Shown piece by piece: positions 17,508 through 26,023 of a stretch of DNA of 64,000 bases; position 1 is the first letter of the stretch, and each line of letters starts with the position of its first letter. The position numbers and the translations under genes were made by a program. This DNA is from Sporosarcina jiandibaonis. Lineage in GTDB: Bacteria; Bacillota; Bacilli; Bacillales_A; Planococcaceae. The notes beneath the pieces were generated by a model. That model was not told where the DNA came from. It made no database searches and worked only from the letters and a program-made list of their open reading frames with translations. The stretch spans positions 186,001-250,000 of the forward strand of contig NZ_JAAOIY010000002.1 of NCBI RefSeq assembly GCF_013184495.1, given 5' to 3'.

Positions 17508-17545
17508 CGTCTCTATTCCTACTAAAAGGATATAGAGACGTTTTT
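17508..17545 (+). terminator. terminator after the zinc-ribbon gene
   Basis: CGTCTCTAT pairs with ATAGAGACG across a short loop (17508-17540), followed by TTTTT. Confidence 0.85.
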
Positions 17546-17584
17546 AACATTGTCGAAAGTAAAATAATGTAGGGGGATAAAAAG

Positions 17585-19759
17585 ATGCCAAATTATGTTG
17601 ATGTTAACGATCTTCAAGTTTCGCAATTACTCTATGAATTCGTTAATTCAGAGGTGTTACCTAATACCGGACTCGATCAAAAAAAGTTTTGGTCAGATTT
17701 CAGCACACTGATTCATGAACTATCACCGGAAAATAAGCAATTATTAGTGGAACGCGATAAATTACAAAAACAGATTAGTCGATGGCATACAGAACATCAA
17801 AAGTCCTTTGACTTTGAAAAGTATAAAGCTTTTCTGATGGAAATCGGCTATCTTGAACCAAAAGTTGAAGAGTTTAAAGTGTCGACAACCGATGTAGACA
17901 GTGAAGTCGCTATACAAGCCGGGCCGCAGTTAGTTGTACCAGTAGACAATGCCCGTTATGCGCTGAACGCTGCAAATGCTCGTTGGGGGAGCCTCTACGA
18001 CGCGCTTTACGGAACAGACGCAATTAGCGAGGATAATGGAGCAGAAATTGGCGGAAAATACAATCCTGTCCGCGGCAATAAAGTAGTCGCCTTTGCGAAC
18101 CAATTTTTAGACGAACATGCAGCATTAGCGGATGCTTCCCATACGAATGTGGAGAAATATGCAATTGTTGACGGTAAATTGTCAGCGAAACTTAAGGGAG
18201 GGGATAAAGCAGGGTTGAAAGATGCCGAGAAGTTGGTAGGGTATCAAGGAAATCCCCAAGAACCAACAGCTATATTATTGGTGAATAACGGCCTGCATAT
18301 TGAAATTCAAATTGATCGTGCGCATCCGATTGGTAAAGACGATGCAGCGGGTGTAAAAGACGTTTATTTAGAAGCGGCACTCTCAACACTTATGGATTGC
18401 GAAGATTCTATTGCTGCGGTCGATGCGGAAGATAAAGTAGGTGTCTATCGCAACTGGTTAGGTTTAATGAAAGGGGACCTGACGGCTACTTTTGAACGGG
18501 GTGGCAAAACGATTACACGTACATTAAACCCGGATCGCGCGTATACATCTCCAAATGGTGAAACGATTACATTATCTGGCCGTTCTCTAATGTACGTTCG
18601 GAACGTAGGGCATTTAATGACCAATAGTGCAATATTGGATAAAGAAGGAGAAGAAGTTCCGGAAGGGATTCTTGATGGGGTCATGACATCGTTAATTGCT
18701 AAACTTAACTTATCTCATCCGGAATTTAAAAACTCTAATCACGGTTCGATTTATATTGTAAAACCAAAAATGCATGGATCTAAAGAAGCGGCCTTTGCAA
18801 ATAAGCTGTTTGACCGCATTGAAGATATCGTGGATTTAAAGCGAAATACATTGAAAATTGGCCTCATGGATGAAGAACGGCGTACATCGCTGAACTTAAA
18901 AGCGTGTATCAATGAAGTGAAAGAAAGAATCGCATTCATTAACACAGGGTTTTTAGACCGTACGGGTGATGAGATTCACACGTCTATGGTGGCAGGCGTA
19001 ATGATGCCTAAAAATGAGATGAAAACAGCAAATTGGTTAAAGGCTTATGAAACATCGAACGTAGCTGTTGGAATTGATAGCGGGTTACCTGGCCATGCAC
19101 AAATTGGTAAAGGCATGTGGGCGATGCCAGATTTAATGTCTGCAATGTTAGAACAAAAAATTGCCCATCCAAAAGCTGGCGCGAATACTGCGTGGGTGCC
19201 TTCTCCAACGGCAGCAACGTTACATGCGCTTCATTACCATCAAGTGGATGTCGGGGAAGTCCAAAAGGGAATCGAAAGTTCGTTGGATTTAAGAGATGAG
19301 ATTCTACAAATTCCGTTAGTCGAAAAGCCAAATTGGTCTCCGGAAGAAATTCAAGAAGAACTCGATAACAATACCCAAGGGATTTTAGGTTATGTCGTGC
19401 GATGGATAGACCAAGGTGTCGGTTGTTCGAAAGTGCCAGATATAAATGATGTTGGATTGATGGAAGACCGCGCCACACTACGGATTTCAAGTCAGCATAT
19501 CGCAAACTGGCTGCACCACGGAGTTTGTTCAAAAGAGCAAGTAATTGAAACGATGAAACGCATGGCAAAAGTGGTGGATGGACAAAATGCCAATGATCCA
19601 TTATACCGTCCGATGGCACCTAACTTCGCCGACTCTGTCGCATTTTCCGCTGCATGCGATTTAGTCTTGCAGGGGATAGATCAGCCAAATGGCTATACTG
19701 AACCAATTTTACACAAACGTCGAATTGAGGCGAAAGCGAAGGAAAGAATCATCGTTTAA
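17585..19759 (+). CDS. glcB: malate synthase G
   Basis: 724 residues, the length of the monomeric G isoform rather than the ~530-residue A form. It condenses glyoxylate with acetyl-CoA to malate. Visible features: [16 protein letters not shown] with metal-binding acidic residues, [53 protein letters not shown] and the C-terminal [21 protein letters not shown], where the His/Cys region is typical. GGGGG ribosome site. It has its own terminator at both ends and so is probably transcribed from its own promoter close to 17546-17580. Confidence 0.95.
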   Translation: MPNYVDVNDLQVSQLLYEFVNSEVLPNTGLDQKKFWSDFSTLIHELSPENKQLLVERDKLQKQISRWHTEHQKSFDFEKYKAFLMEIGYLEPKVEEFKVSTTDVDSEVAIQAGPQLVVPVDNARYALNAANARWGSLYDALYGTDAISEDNGAEIGGKYNPVRGNKVVAFANQFLDEHAALADASHTNVEKYAIVDGKLSAKLKGGDKAGLKDAEKLVGYQGNPQEPTAILLVNNGLHIEIQIDRAHPIGKDDAAGVKDVYLEAALSTLMDCEDSIAAVDAEDKVGVYRNWLGLMKGDLTATFERGGKTITRTLNPDRAYTSPNGETITLSGRSLMYVRNVGHLMTNSAILDKEGEEVPEGILDGVMTSLIAKLNLSHPEFKNSNHGSIYIVKPKMHGSKEAAFANKLFDRIEDIVDLKRNTLKIGLMDEERRTSLNLKACINEVKERIAFINTGFLDRTGDEIHTSMVAGVMMPKNEMKTANWLKAYETSNVAVGIDSGLPGHAQIGKGMWAMPDLMSAMLEQKIAHPKAGANTAWVPSPTAATLHALHYHQVDVGEVQKGIESSLDLRDEILQIPLVEKPNWSPEEIQEELDNNTQGILGYVVRWIDQGVGCSKVPDINDVGLMEDRATLRISSQHIANWLHHGVCSKEQVIETMKRMAKVVDGQNANDPLYRPMAPNFADSVAFSAACDLVLQGIDQPNGYTEPILHKRRIEAKAKERIIV

Positions 19760-19772
19760 TTCTTTAAATTGA

Positions 19773-19805
19773 TCTCTATCGCCTAATAGGGATAGAGACT
19801 TTTTG
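19773..19805 (+). terminator. terminator of glcB
   Basis: TCTCTATC (19773-19780) pairs with GATAGAGA (19791-19798), followed by CTTTTTG. Confidence 0.85.
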
Positions 19806-19820
19806 CGTGAAATTAGAATA

Positions 19821-19850
19821 TTGGATTTTTTGTAATCCCTAGCGTATAAT
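19821..19850 (+). promoter_or_regulatory. promoter of the antisense RNA
   Basis: TTGGAT (19821-19826) and TATAAT (19845-19850) with an 18-bp spacer, placing the transcript start near 19857. This strong sigma-A promoter drives a short transcript with no ribosome site and no credible reading frame. Confidence 0.7.
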
Positions 19851-19856
19851 AATAGT

Positions 19857-19993
19857 AGAAGTGCATAACATGAAAAAGACCGGGTGCGCTAACATCCGGC
19901 TTCACAACTACTAACCGCAAGAAGAGCGGCTGGTCCGTTAGGTGTAGAAATAACCGTCCGAACCTAGTCACGGGGGACGGTTATTTCTTTTTC
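19857..19993 (+). ncRNA. antisense RNA of a type I toxin-antitoxin pair (RatA/SR4-like)
   Basis: Predicted RNA of about 137 nt running from the promoter at 19821-19850 to the terminator made of GAAATAACCGTCC (19947-19959) and GGACGGTTATTTC (19975-19987) plus TTTTT. It contains internal stems (CCGG/CCGG near 19880-19900). Its 3' end is complementary to the 3' end of the convergent toxin message, and the shared hairpin also terminates that message. This is the txpA/ratA and bsrG/SR4 arrangement. Ends are inferred from sequence only. Confidence 0.65.
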
Positions 19994-20091
19994 ATTTGGA
20001 AAAAGAATACCGATAACAATATGGTTATAATCGTCAGCCATACAACGGAAAGTTGCATTAGCAAACTGAATAACTCAAAAGTTGTTATCAT
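19981..20091 (-). CDS. small hydrophobic type I toxin (TxpA/BsrG, holin-like toxin family)
   Basis: 36 residues: MITTFELFSLLMQLSVVWLT then IITILLSVFFFQMKKK. One membrane helix with a short polar head (M-x-T-T-F-E-L) and a lysine tail, the hallmark of TxpA/BsrG-type peptides, which damage membranes or disturb the cell envelope when not silenced. The ribosome site GGGGGG lies eight bases before ATG 20091; ATG 20097 is an alternative. The site is preceded by CCCTTAAAGGG, which can fold back and limit translation. A convergent antisense RNA overlaps its 3' end. Confidence 0.75.
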   Translation of the reverse strand: MITTFELFSLLMQLSVVWLTIITILLSVFFFQMKKK

Positions 20092-20310
20092 TGGCATCAC
20101 CCCCCTTTAAGGGAAGTAACCAACCGCCCACCCTGCTTTCGTAATTGTCATTCTATTCTATCATATTAGAAGCATATACTCTAATTCTACCTCGATTATT
20201 ATCACAATCTTTCGTCAGCTTTGTCCCTATTATTCCTGAAGCCACAGTAGCCAATATAAGCGATTTTAGTGTAATCAGGTATTCTATGACTCCTATACCC
20301 GTTGATTAAC

Positions 20311-20470
20311 CTCAGAATGCATGCTGTGAGGTCGGTTTTTGAGTACATTTATAAAAAATACGGGTTTTTACTATGTAAATCAATCATTTTTTCATAGTTA
20401 ATTTCAAAGCATATTTATCGACTATAATGAATTTTTCCAAGAGTCGGCGTAATTTGGCGCCGATTTTTTT
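20311..20470. other. two terminator-like hairpins in a long intergenic region
   Basis: Between the toxin gene and parM (20098-20770) there is a weak hairpin CCTCA/TGAGG at 20310-20331 followed by a T run, and a stronger one, TCGGCG/CGCCGA near 20443-20462 followed by seven T. A TATAAT at about 20423 sits just before the second, so a very short RNA is possible. No credible coding gene is seen in 20098-20770. Confidence 0.4.
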
Positions 20471-20533
20471 ATTTGCAAAAAATAGGGGGAGGAGAGGGGA
20501 TCTGAATGGTTCTCTAAACCTCCTATTTACGAT

Positions 20534-20670
20534 GTTTACAAAAATAGTTACATGTTTACAATTATGTATACAAGTGTACACAATAAAGAATACAAGTATA
20601 CAAACCTGTACACATCAATAGGTGACGCGTGTGTACGATATTGTAATCTTGTATACATCAATGTGAACAC
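20534..20670. repeat. centromere-like iterons (parC candidate) upstream of parM
   Basis: A cluster of GTNNACA-type heptamers: GTTTACA at 20534 and 20554, GTATACA at 20566, GTACACA at 20575, GTATACA at 20596, GTACACA at 20608, GTATACA at 20651 and GTGAACA near 20663, plus an inverted GTGTAC near 20631. Many cores are palindromic GTATAC. Such arrays upstream of parM are the binding site for the ParR adaptor and double as the operator of the operon. Confidence 0.65.
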
Positions 20671-20770
20671 ATTACAGTTGTGTGTTAAATCTTTGCTAGT
20701 CATTGACCTTCTAATAGAAGTTCGATAAAGTTTATATAGTAATCTAGGTTAATAGAGAGGATGTTTTATT

Positions 20771-21955
20771 TTGACAAATTCGCGCATTGCAGCAGTTGAC
20801 GTAGGAAATGATTCACTAAAAGCTATTTTCGGAAAATTAGAAGCAGAACTTAACATCCCGAATGTTATTGCACAGGATATCGAAGATCGTCCAGTTATCG
20901 GAATCGAAGAATTAGATAAACAAGAATCGGTTGATGGAATTCATATTCGTTTGCACTCCCCTGCACTAAAAGACAACAATTCGATTTACCGTGTTGGAAA
21001 CTTGGCGGCGAAAAGCGGAAATTCTACTGAACTTGATCCAGGGAGCAACAAGTCTGAAGAAGATCAAACGCTTGTCATGTTATTTGCGGCACTGGCATTG
21101 GACGCGGCTCGAGAAGAGAATAATGAAGTTTTCAAACGCAAAGATAATGTCATCGAAGCTACTTACACATTAGGAACAGGACTTCCGCTGAGAGAAGTGA
21201 AAGAAGGGAAAGACGTTGGTTATCGTTCCCAATTGCTTGGTTCTGTTCACCAAGTAGAGTTTTTAGTGACACCTAAATATCAAGGAATTAAAGTGAATAT
21301 CAAATTTGACGAAGTTAAAGTCTATCCGGAAGGATTCGCAGCGTTTATAAACCTTGTCATGGACAATGATTTGAATGTTATCAATAAAGAATTGATCGAC
21401 AAACAAATCCTGATTCAAGATATTGGCGGCCTTTCAACAGATGTAGCAGTTATTAAAAACCGCAAAGTAGATGATGATAAGGCGCAAGGATTTAACTTGG
21501 GCGTATCGGAGTCGCTTGATGCGATTCGCGAAGAAATCTATGCTCGACATGAAGTTGAGTTGGATAGCCGGGCGGATGTAGTGGATATTCTCACGCGTAA
21601 GAATGACCGCAATCACATCATGGTGAGAGGTAGCCGTACAAACGTGCATGATATCGTAGACCGGATTCTCTTGGATTTAGCGAAAAAGCAATACCGTCAC
21701 TTGCGGAATACTTGGGCAAGAAATTCACAAACTGAAATTTGCTATTTCATCGGTGGAGGGTCGATTGTTCTTAAGGATTACCTGAAGACGTTGAATAATA
21801 GCTTAGACGGCTATAACATCGATTTCTTTGAAGATGAAAAAGAGAGTGTTTGGATGATGGCGAATGCCTATTATAAACTGATTACAGATTTCGCTAAAAA
21901 GAATCAAAAAGCACAACCGAAAGCAGAAGAAAAAGTAGCGGCTAAAACTAAATAG
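20771..21955 (+). CDS. parM: ParM/StbA-family actin-like partition ATPase
   Basis: 394 residues of the ParM-like actin family. The phosphate-1 loop is AAVDVGNDSLKAIFG, the phosphate-2 region is QDIGGLSTDVAVI, and the adenosine loop is CYFIGGGSIVLKDYL. ParM polymerises and pushes apart DNA bound by ParR at a centromere. The start is TTG 20771 with AGAGAGG ten bases upstream; an ATG at 20761 is out of frame. The C-terminus is a charged Ala/Lys tail. Directly followed by a ParR-like gene, forming a type II partition operon in what is otherwise chromosomal context. Confidence 0.85.
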   Translation: MTNSRIAAVDVGNDSLKAIFGKLEAELNIPNVIAQDIEDRPVIGIEELDKQESVDGIHIRLHSPALKDNNSIYRVGNLAAKSGNSTELDPGSNKSEEDQTLVMLFAALALDAAREENNEVFKRKDNVIEATYTLGTGLPLREVKEGKDVGYRSQLLGSVHQVEFLVTPKYQGIKVNIKFDEVKVYPEGFAAFINLVMDNDLNVINKELIDKQILIQDIGGLSTDVAVIKNRKVDDDKAQGFNLGVSESLDAIREEIYARHEVELDSRADVVDILTRKNDRNHIMVRGSRTNVHDIVDRILLDLAKKQYRHLRNTWARNSQTEICYFIGGGSIVLKDYLKTLNNSLDGYNIDFFEDEKESVWMMANAYYKLITDFAKKNQKAQPKAEEKVAAKTK

Positions 21956-21966
21956 GGTGATTGTGC

Positions 21967-22494
21967 ATGAATGAAAAAGGATTAAAAAGGGGTCAACCCA
22001 TTACGTTTCGAATTCCTTCCGACACATCAGATCACACATTACGAGAATTGCAAAAACTGAAAGAAGTTGAAAGAAGAAACTTCTCCAGTAAAATTGCAGA
22101 GTTTGTGATTTATGGGGTGAATGATTCTCTATTAAAACACCGAGAAGCCATTGTCATTCCGCTGCCAAAAGGGTTGTCGAAAGCGCAACGAGATTGGTTG
22201 AAACACGAACATTCCGAGGCGCTTCTCGGGAGCATTGTCTATCAGCTCTTGTCTGATCCGAACCGTACGGCAGCCCTCTTTGCATCCCTTAACAGTAATG
22301 CATTAGAAGTGGATGAAGCCTTGTATCTTCAAGAAGAAACAGCAGCCACCGTCGAACCGGTAACGAATGATTATCGTGACATAGATGATGATTTAGATAA
22401 TTTTGACTGGACCCAGGTGACAAAGAGCGAGCCTACGCCAGTTGAAGAAGAAATCGATCCACTTGCCGATTTTCTTGCTCAAATGAATAAGTGA
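21967..22494 (+). CDS. parR: ParR-like partition adaptor, ribbon-helix-helix type
   Basis: 175 residues. The N-terminus ITFRIPSDTSDHTLRELQKLKEVERRNFSSKIAEFVIYGV fits a ribbon-helix-helix DNA-binding unit: a short strand and two helices. The C-terminal half is acidic and ends DPLADFLAQMNK, a plausible ParM-contacting tail. It begins 11 bases after parM, with AGGGTGA before ATG 21967 (the TTG at 21961 is less well placed). The identification rests on position and fold pattern, since ParR sequences diverge strongly. Confidence 0.7.
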   Translation: MNEKGLKRGQPITFRIPSDTSDHTLRELQKLKEVERRNFSSKIAEFVIYGVNDSLLKHREAIVIPLPKGLSKAQRDWLKHEHSEALLGSIVYQLLSDPNRTAALFASLNSNALEVDEALYLQEETAATVEPVTNDYRDIDDDLDNFDWTQVTKSEPTPVEEEIDPLADFLAQMNK

Positions 22495-22506
22495 TAATCA
22501 CACACG

Positions 22507-22542
22507 AAAACTCAGCAATTTCAATATTGCTGAGTTTTTTGT
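22507..22542 (+). terminator. terminator of parMR
   Basis: AAAACTCAGCAAT pairs with ATTGCTGAGTTTT, followed by T. Confidence 0.9.
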
Positions 22543-22591
22543 CTATTTATTGGTATACTCATAAAAACACTGTTAATCGGAGTGGATAAAG

Positions 22592-23647
22592 ATGAATGAA
22601 CCGAAGAAGATTCGAGAGCGTGGAATAACGATTGGACGGCTTTCTGTTGGAGCGAAAAACTGTATTACAGATGTGGAAGGTGTGAAGGTCGGGCATGTCA
22701 CGATTGATAAACCTTTGGATGGAGAGGAATACGCCGCGACTGGCGTGACAGCTATTTTGCCGCACGGAGATAATTTATTCCGAAATAAAGTTGTCGGCGC
22801 GACTTATGTATTGAATGGTTTTGGTAAAACAACGGGGCTTGTCCAATTAGAAGAATTAGGTCTCATTGAATCGCCGATTATGTTAACGAATACATTTGGA
22901 GTTCCCGCGGTGACTCATGGGACGCTTCAATATATGTTGGAAGAAACCCCTGAAATTGGCGACGCGACTGGGACAATTAATATTGTTGTCGGGGAGTGCA
23001 ATGACAGTCGATTGAACGCGATACGCGCGCTTTCGGTTCAACCAAAAGACGCTATAGCTGCAATTAAAGCAGCAACTACTGATTCTTCATTGGAAGGTGC
23101 GGTCGGCGCTGGAAAAGGGATGATTTGTTTCGGCTATAAAGGCGGGATTGGTACTTCATCTAGAGTTGTTAAAGATGATAGGTCGAAGAATAATTATACA
23201 ATTGGTTGTCTCGTTCTAAGTAATTTCGGCGAAAAAGAGGACTTTCAGATTGAAAAGTATAAGTTGGATGATGAATCAGAAGTTCCGGCTTATCCCCAAT
23301 CAGCAGACGGGTCAATCATGATTATTTTGGCTACCGATGCTCCAGTCGATAGCAGGCAGTTGCGAAGAATAGCGAAAAGGTGCGGTATCGGGCTTGGCAA
23401 GACCGGCAGCCACTTCAGCAATGGAAGTGGAGACATTGTCATTGCTTTTTCGACAGCACGTAAAATAAAGCATACCTCCACGGGAAGTGTCGAAAGCAGT
23501 TTTCAATTAAGAGAAGATCACGCGATTATGAATGATCTTTTCCTTGCGGCCACTGAAGTTACCGAAGAAGCGATATTAAATTCTTTGTCGCAAGCTGTAA
23601 CCACAACCGGTCGAAAAGGGAATATAGTTCATGCCTATCCGTTTTGA
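22592..23647 (+). CDS. P1-family peptidase (DmpA/BapA-like aminopeptidase)
   Basis: 351 residues, N-terminal-nucleophile hydrolase family P1. The precursor is expected to cleave itself in NYTIGCLVLSNFG, just before the catalytic Ser of LSNFG. Other conserved parts: NCITDVEGVKVGHVTI at the start, ATGVTAILPHG, NTFGVPAVTHGTLQY and VVGECNDSRLN. Members act as L-aminopeptidase/D-esterase or beta-peptidyl aminopeptidase. No signal peptide. Monocistronic with a terminator on each side. Confidence 0.9.
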   Translation: MNEPKKIRERGITIGRLSVGAKNCITDVEGVKVGHVTIDKPLDGEEYAATGVTAILPHGDNLFRNKVVGATYVLNGFGKTTGLVQLEELGLIESPIMLTNTFGVPAVTHGTLQYMLEETPEIGDATGTINIVVGECNDSRLNAIRALSVQPKDAIAAIKAATTDSSLEGAVGAGKGMICFGYKGGIGTSSRVVKDDRSKNNYTIGCLVLSNFGEKEDFQIEKYKLDDESEVPAYPQSADGSIMIILATDAPVDSRQLRRIAKRCGIGLGKTGSHFSNGSGDIVIAFSTARKIKHTSTGSVESSFQLREDHAIMNDLFLAATEVTEEAILNSLSQAVTTTGRKGNIVHAYPF

Positions 23648-23676
23648 GTGTACTGAATACACAGGATGATTATAAA

Positions 23677-23709
23677 GCAGCGTCTAAAAAAATGTAAGCG
23701 CTGTTTTTT
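23677..23709 (+). terminator. terminator after the P1 peptidase gene
   Basis: AGCAGCG pairs with CGCTG across an A-rich loop, followed by a T run at 23703-23709. Confidence 0.7.
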
Positions 23710-23769
23710 ATCCAAATGAAAATGTTTCCATTACTGGTTTCCGGGGGAAAGTAGAGTGAGGTGTTGGTT

Positions 23770-24306
23770 ATGGAAAAAGTATTATATCTCGTGCGTCACT
23801 GCGAGGCTGAAGGGCAGTGTCCGCATGCGAAATTGACGCCAGAAGGAAAGGTGCAAGCTGAGAAACTAGTGTCGTTTTTCGGTGATGTCGAGATAGATAG
23901 AATCATATCAAGTCCCTTCGTTCGCGCTAGGTGCACGGCAATGCCGATTGCCGAATCGAAAGGACTGTGTATTGAACAAAATAGTGATTTGACCGAGCGC
24001 GTGCTTAGCTCACAAGATGAAAAAGACTGGATAGGAAAATTAAGAGACAGTTTTTCGGATGTCCATTTAAAATATAAAGGCGGCGAGTCTTCGATAGAAG
24101 CAATGACTCGCGCCTATAAAGTCGTGAAAGAATTGGAAGTTGGCTCTCGTACGGTCATTGTGACGCACGGAAATCTGATGACATTATTGTTAAGATGTTT
24201 TGATAAGAGGTTTGGTTTTGAAGAATGGCGGGATCTCACAAATCCTGATGTCTATCGTATAACATTTCATACTGGAGAAGTTTCTGTAGAACGAATTTGG
24301 GATTGA
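23770..24306 (+). CDS. histidine phosphatase-family protein
   Basis: 178 residues. The catalytic RHG-type motif LVRHCEAEG lies near the N-terminus, with the second conserved Arg in ISSPFVRARCTAMPIAES, a Glu in the LTERV stretch and the second catalytic His in VIVTHGNLMTLLL. This is a small phosphoglycerate-mutase-like phosphatase whose substrate is unclear. GAGGTG six bases before ATG 23770 decides the start over GTG 23761. A GC-rich hairpin at 24340-24369 follows, without a clear T run. Confidence 0.85.
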   Translation: MEKVLYLVRHCEAEGQCPHAKLTPEGKVQAEKLVSFFGDVEIDRIISSPFVRARCTAMPIAESKGLCIEQNSDLTERVLSSQDEKDWIGKLRDSFSDVHLKYKGGESSIEAMTRAYKVVKELEVGSRTVIVTHGNLMTLLLRCFDKRFGFEEWRDLTNPDVYRITFHTGEVSVERIWD

Positions 24307-24421
24307 CGCTCTTTATTATAAAAATCATTAAAAAGAATAGCCGCCCGGTAAATAAATTGCCGGAGCGGCCTCAAGTGTTTCTAAAAACCATGGTTTAACA
24401 CTCTCGCCAACTTTATGTAAA

Positions 24422-24475
24422 TTTACAATTATTTTACATTGCATTAACACTTCTTTAACACTGTGTAGATATAGT
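24422..24475 (+). promoter_or_regulatory. Pho box and promoter upstream of phnF
   Basis: Four direct repeats of the PhoP half-site at exact 11-bp steps: TTTACA (24422), TTTACA (24433), TTAACA (24444) and TTAACA (24455). A -10-like TATAGT lies at 24470-24475, the spacing of PhoP-activated promoters in Bacillus. It implies induction by phosphate starvation. An extra out-of-phase TTAACA is at 24395. Confidence 0.8.
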
Positions 24476-24575
24476 TAAGAAACAGTAGTAATAGAAATTA
24501 AAAAGAGTTGCTACCTATAACTAATGGGACATGCTCTTAATTCGGAAAAAATATTGAGAAAGTTGGGATGATCAT

Positions 24576-24644
24576 ATGAAGTTTGTATCGATGAATTTTG
24601 ACGGAATGAAAGGGTGCAGACGTCTCCTGCACTACTTTAAATAG
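24576..24644 (+). CDS. possible 22-codon leader peptide upstream of phnF
   Basis: In the long leader between the Pho promoter and phnF an ATG opens a frame encoding MKFVSMNFDGMKGCRRLLHY then FK. The DNA over its 3' half also forms a stem (GTGCAG/CTGCAC). The ribosome site (GGGATGA) is imperfect. It could be a regulatory upstream frame or chance. Confidence 0.25.
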   Translation: MKFVSMNFDGMKGCRRLLHYFK

Positions 24645-24714
24645 CTTTGATGAGATGAAAAAGACGACCTCAGAGACGAAATAAAAATAAACACTAGCTG
24701 AAAAGGGTGAAAAA

Positions 24715-25431
24715 ATGCTTGCTCAAAATGATTCGAAAATTATAGATGATTTACTTCAATTGATTATCGAAGGAAAGTATAAAGAAAATGATCGGCTACC
24801 CTCGGAAAATGAATTGGCAATTTATTATAATATGCCTCGGATCAATGTGAGAAACGCATTATTAAAATTGGAAGATATGGGTTACATTTATTCAAAGCAG
24901 GGAAAAGGTCGGTTTTTGAAGCCTAAAAAGCATCAGTTAGAATTGAATCTTACAGGAAGTAAAAGTTTTACCGAGGCAATGAAACATGCGGGACATGATT
25001 TGGAAACACAGAATCTCGGGTATGTAAAAGTTCCTTATGATGAAAAAATCTATTCCAAACTACAAGTAGGGCAGGATGATGAAGTGATTAAGATTTCACG
25101 TCTTCATATTGTTGACTCACAACCCACTGCTCTACATATTTCATATGTTTCAAAATCTGTTTTCCCGAGAATTGAGCGAGATGGCGACAATATTCAATCA
25201 ATGTTCTCTTATTATGCCGATCAAGGCTATACGGATTTTTCAAGCAATAAAGGTTGTGTAAGTATTTCATTTCCAACGAGTGTGGAACGTGCGCTATTCG
25301 AGTGTGCTGCACTGGTACCGTTATTGGTTGTTGAAAGTGATTGCATTGAAGCCAATCAAAATAGGGTTCTGGGCTATACAAAAATTATTTATCGTAGCGA
25401 CTTATTTACATATGTCATTGCGGAAGACTAA
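24715..25431 (+). CDS. phnF: GntR/HutC-family phosphonate regulator
   Basis: 238 residues: N-terminal GntR winged helix (residues 5-70, with YKENDRLPSENELAIYYNMPRINVRNALLKLEDMGYIYSKQGKGRF) and a C-terminal UTRA ligand domain. PhnF proteins usually repress phosphonate genes. It is preceded by a Pho box and followed by its own terminator, so it is transcribed separately from phnG onward, both under phosphate control. AAGGGTGA ribosome site. Confidence 0.85.
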   Translation: MLAQNDSKIIDDLLQLIIEGKYKENDRLPSENELAIYYNMPRINVRNALLKLEDMGYIYSKQGKGRFLKPKKHQLELNLTGSKSFTEAMKHAGHDLETQNLGYVKVPYDEKIYSKLQVGQDDEVIKISRLHIVDSQPTALHISYVSKSVFPRIERDGDNIQSMFSYYADQGYTDFSSNKGCVSISFPTSVERALFECAALVPLLVVESDCIEANQNRVLGYTKIIYRSDLFTYVIAED

Positions 25432-25437
25432 ACAAGT

Positions 25438-25467
25438 AAAAACCTTATCCTTGGATAAGGTTTTTTG
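25438..25467 (+). terminator. terminator of phnF
   Basis: AAAAACCTTATCC pairs with GGATAAGGTTTTTT around a two-base loop. Confidence 0.9.
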
Positions 25468-25477
25468 TTTCTCTATC

Positions 25478-25517
25478 TTTACATTCCTTTAACAATCTTT
25501 TTTACAAACCCTTAACA
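25478..25517 (+). promoter_or_regulatory. second Pho box, upstream of phnG
   Basis: Four half-sites: TTTACA (25478), TTAACA (25489), TTTACA (25501) and TTAACA (25512), spaced 11, 12 and 11 bp. Located directly after the phnF terminator and about 50 bp before phnG, it makes the C-P lyase operon an independent PhoP target. Confidence 0.8.
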
Positions 25518-25566
25518 CCACGCAACTTGGCAACAAGATAAGCTTGTGTTGTAAAGGAGTGAGATG

Positions 25567-25992
25567 ATGAATCGACGCAGACGAACGGCAATTCTAATCG
25601 ACGGCTCACCTAGTTTTGCAAAAGACTTAGCTCGTGAAATTGAACGTAACTATGCTGTTCGAATTTTGTCAGAACCGCAACATGCGTTAACAATGATCAA
25701 GTTGAGGGAGACAGCCAAAAATTCACTTTTTTATCTTGGTGAAGTGTTAGTGACTGAAACAAAGGTGCAAATCAACAATAAAATAGGAATTGGCATCGTG
25801 GTGGGCAATGAAGAAGAACTTTCCTATGAGTTGGCAGTGATTGATGCAGCATACCAAGGCGCGTTAAAGGAAACTAAAAATTGGACGTTACTTTTTGAAG
25901 AAGAAGAAAGACGAATTCGTGAAAATAAAACGACTAGAGAAAGAGCAATTTTAAAAACGAAAGTTGATTTTGAAATGATGGATGTCGAATGA
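25567..25992 (+). CDS. phnG: C-P lyase core subunit PhnG
   Basis: 141 residues. It is part of the PhnGHIJ complex that converts alkylphosphonates to the ribosyl-5-triphosphate adduct and breaks the C-P bond. The family-typical central strand-rich part FYLGEVLVTETKVQI and the helix ELAVIDAAYQGAL are present. First gene after the second Pho box, with AAAGGAGTG ahead of tandem ATGs (25564 and 25567; the second has better spacing). It overlaps no neighbour and starts the long phn operon. Confidence 0.9.
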   Translation: MNRRRRTAILIDGSPSFAKDLAREIERNYAVRILSEPQHALTMIKLRETAKNSLFYLGEVLVTETKVQINNKIGIGIVVGNEEELSYELAVIDAAYQGALKETKNWTLLFEEEERRIRENKTTRERAILKTKVDFEMMDVE

Positions 25993-26023
25993 TGAAACTT
26001 AAATTCAAACTAGGAGTGAGATC

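Noticed and set aside
19008..19619. 203-codon open frame on the minus strand
   Set aside because: It lies wholly inside glcB on the opposite strand, has no ribosome site and shows no domain; malate synthase G is unambiguous there.
20384..20621. Overlapping small frames upstream of parM
   Set aside because: They span the T-rich hairpin and the iterons, lack ribosome sites and have no plausible protein character.
24340..24373. GC-rich hairpin GCCGCCCGG/CCGGAGCGGC as terminator of the histidine phosphatase gene
   Set aside because: There is no T run after the stem in either direction, so I did not list it as a terminator, although it may process or stabilise the message.
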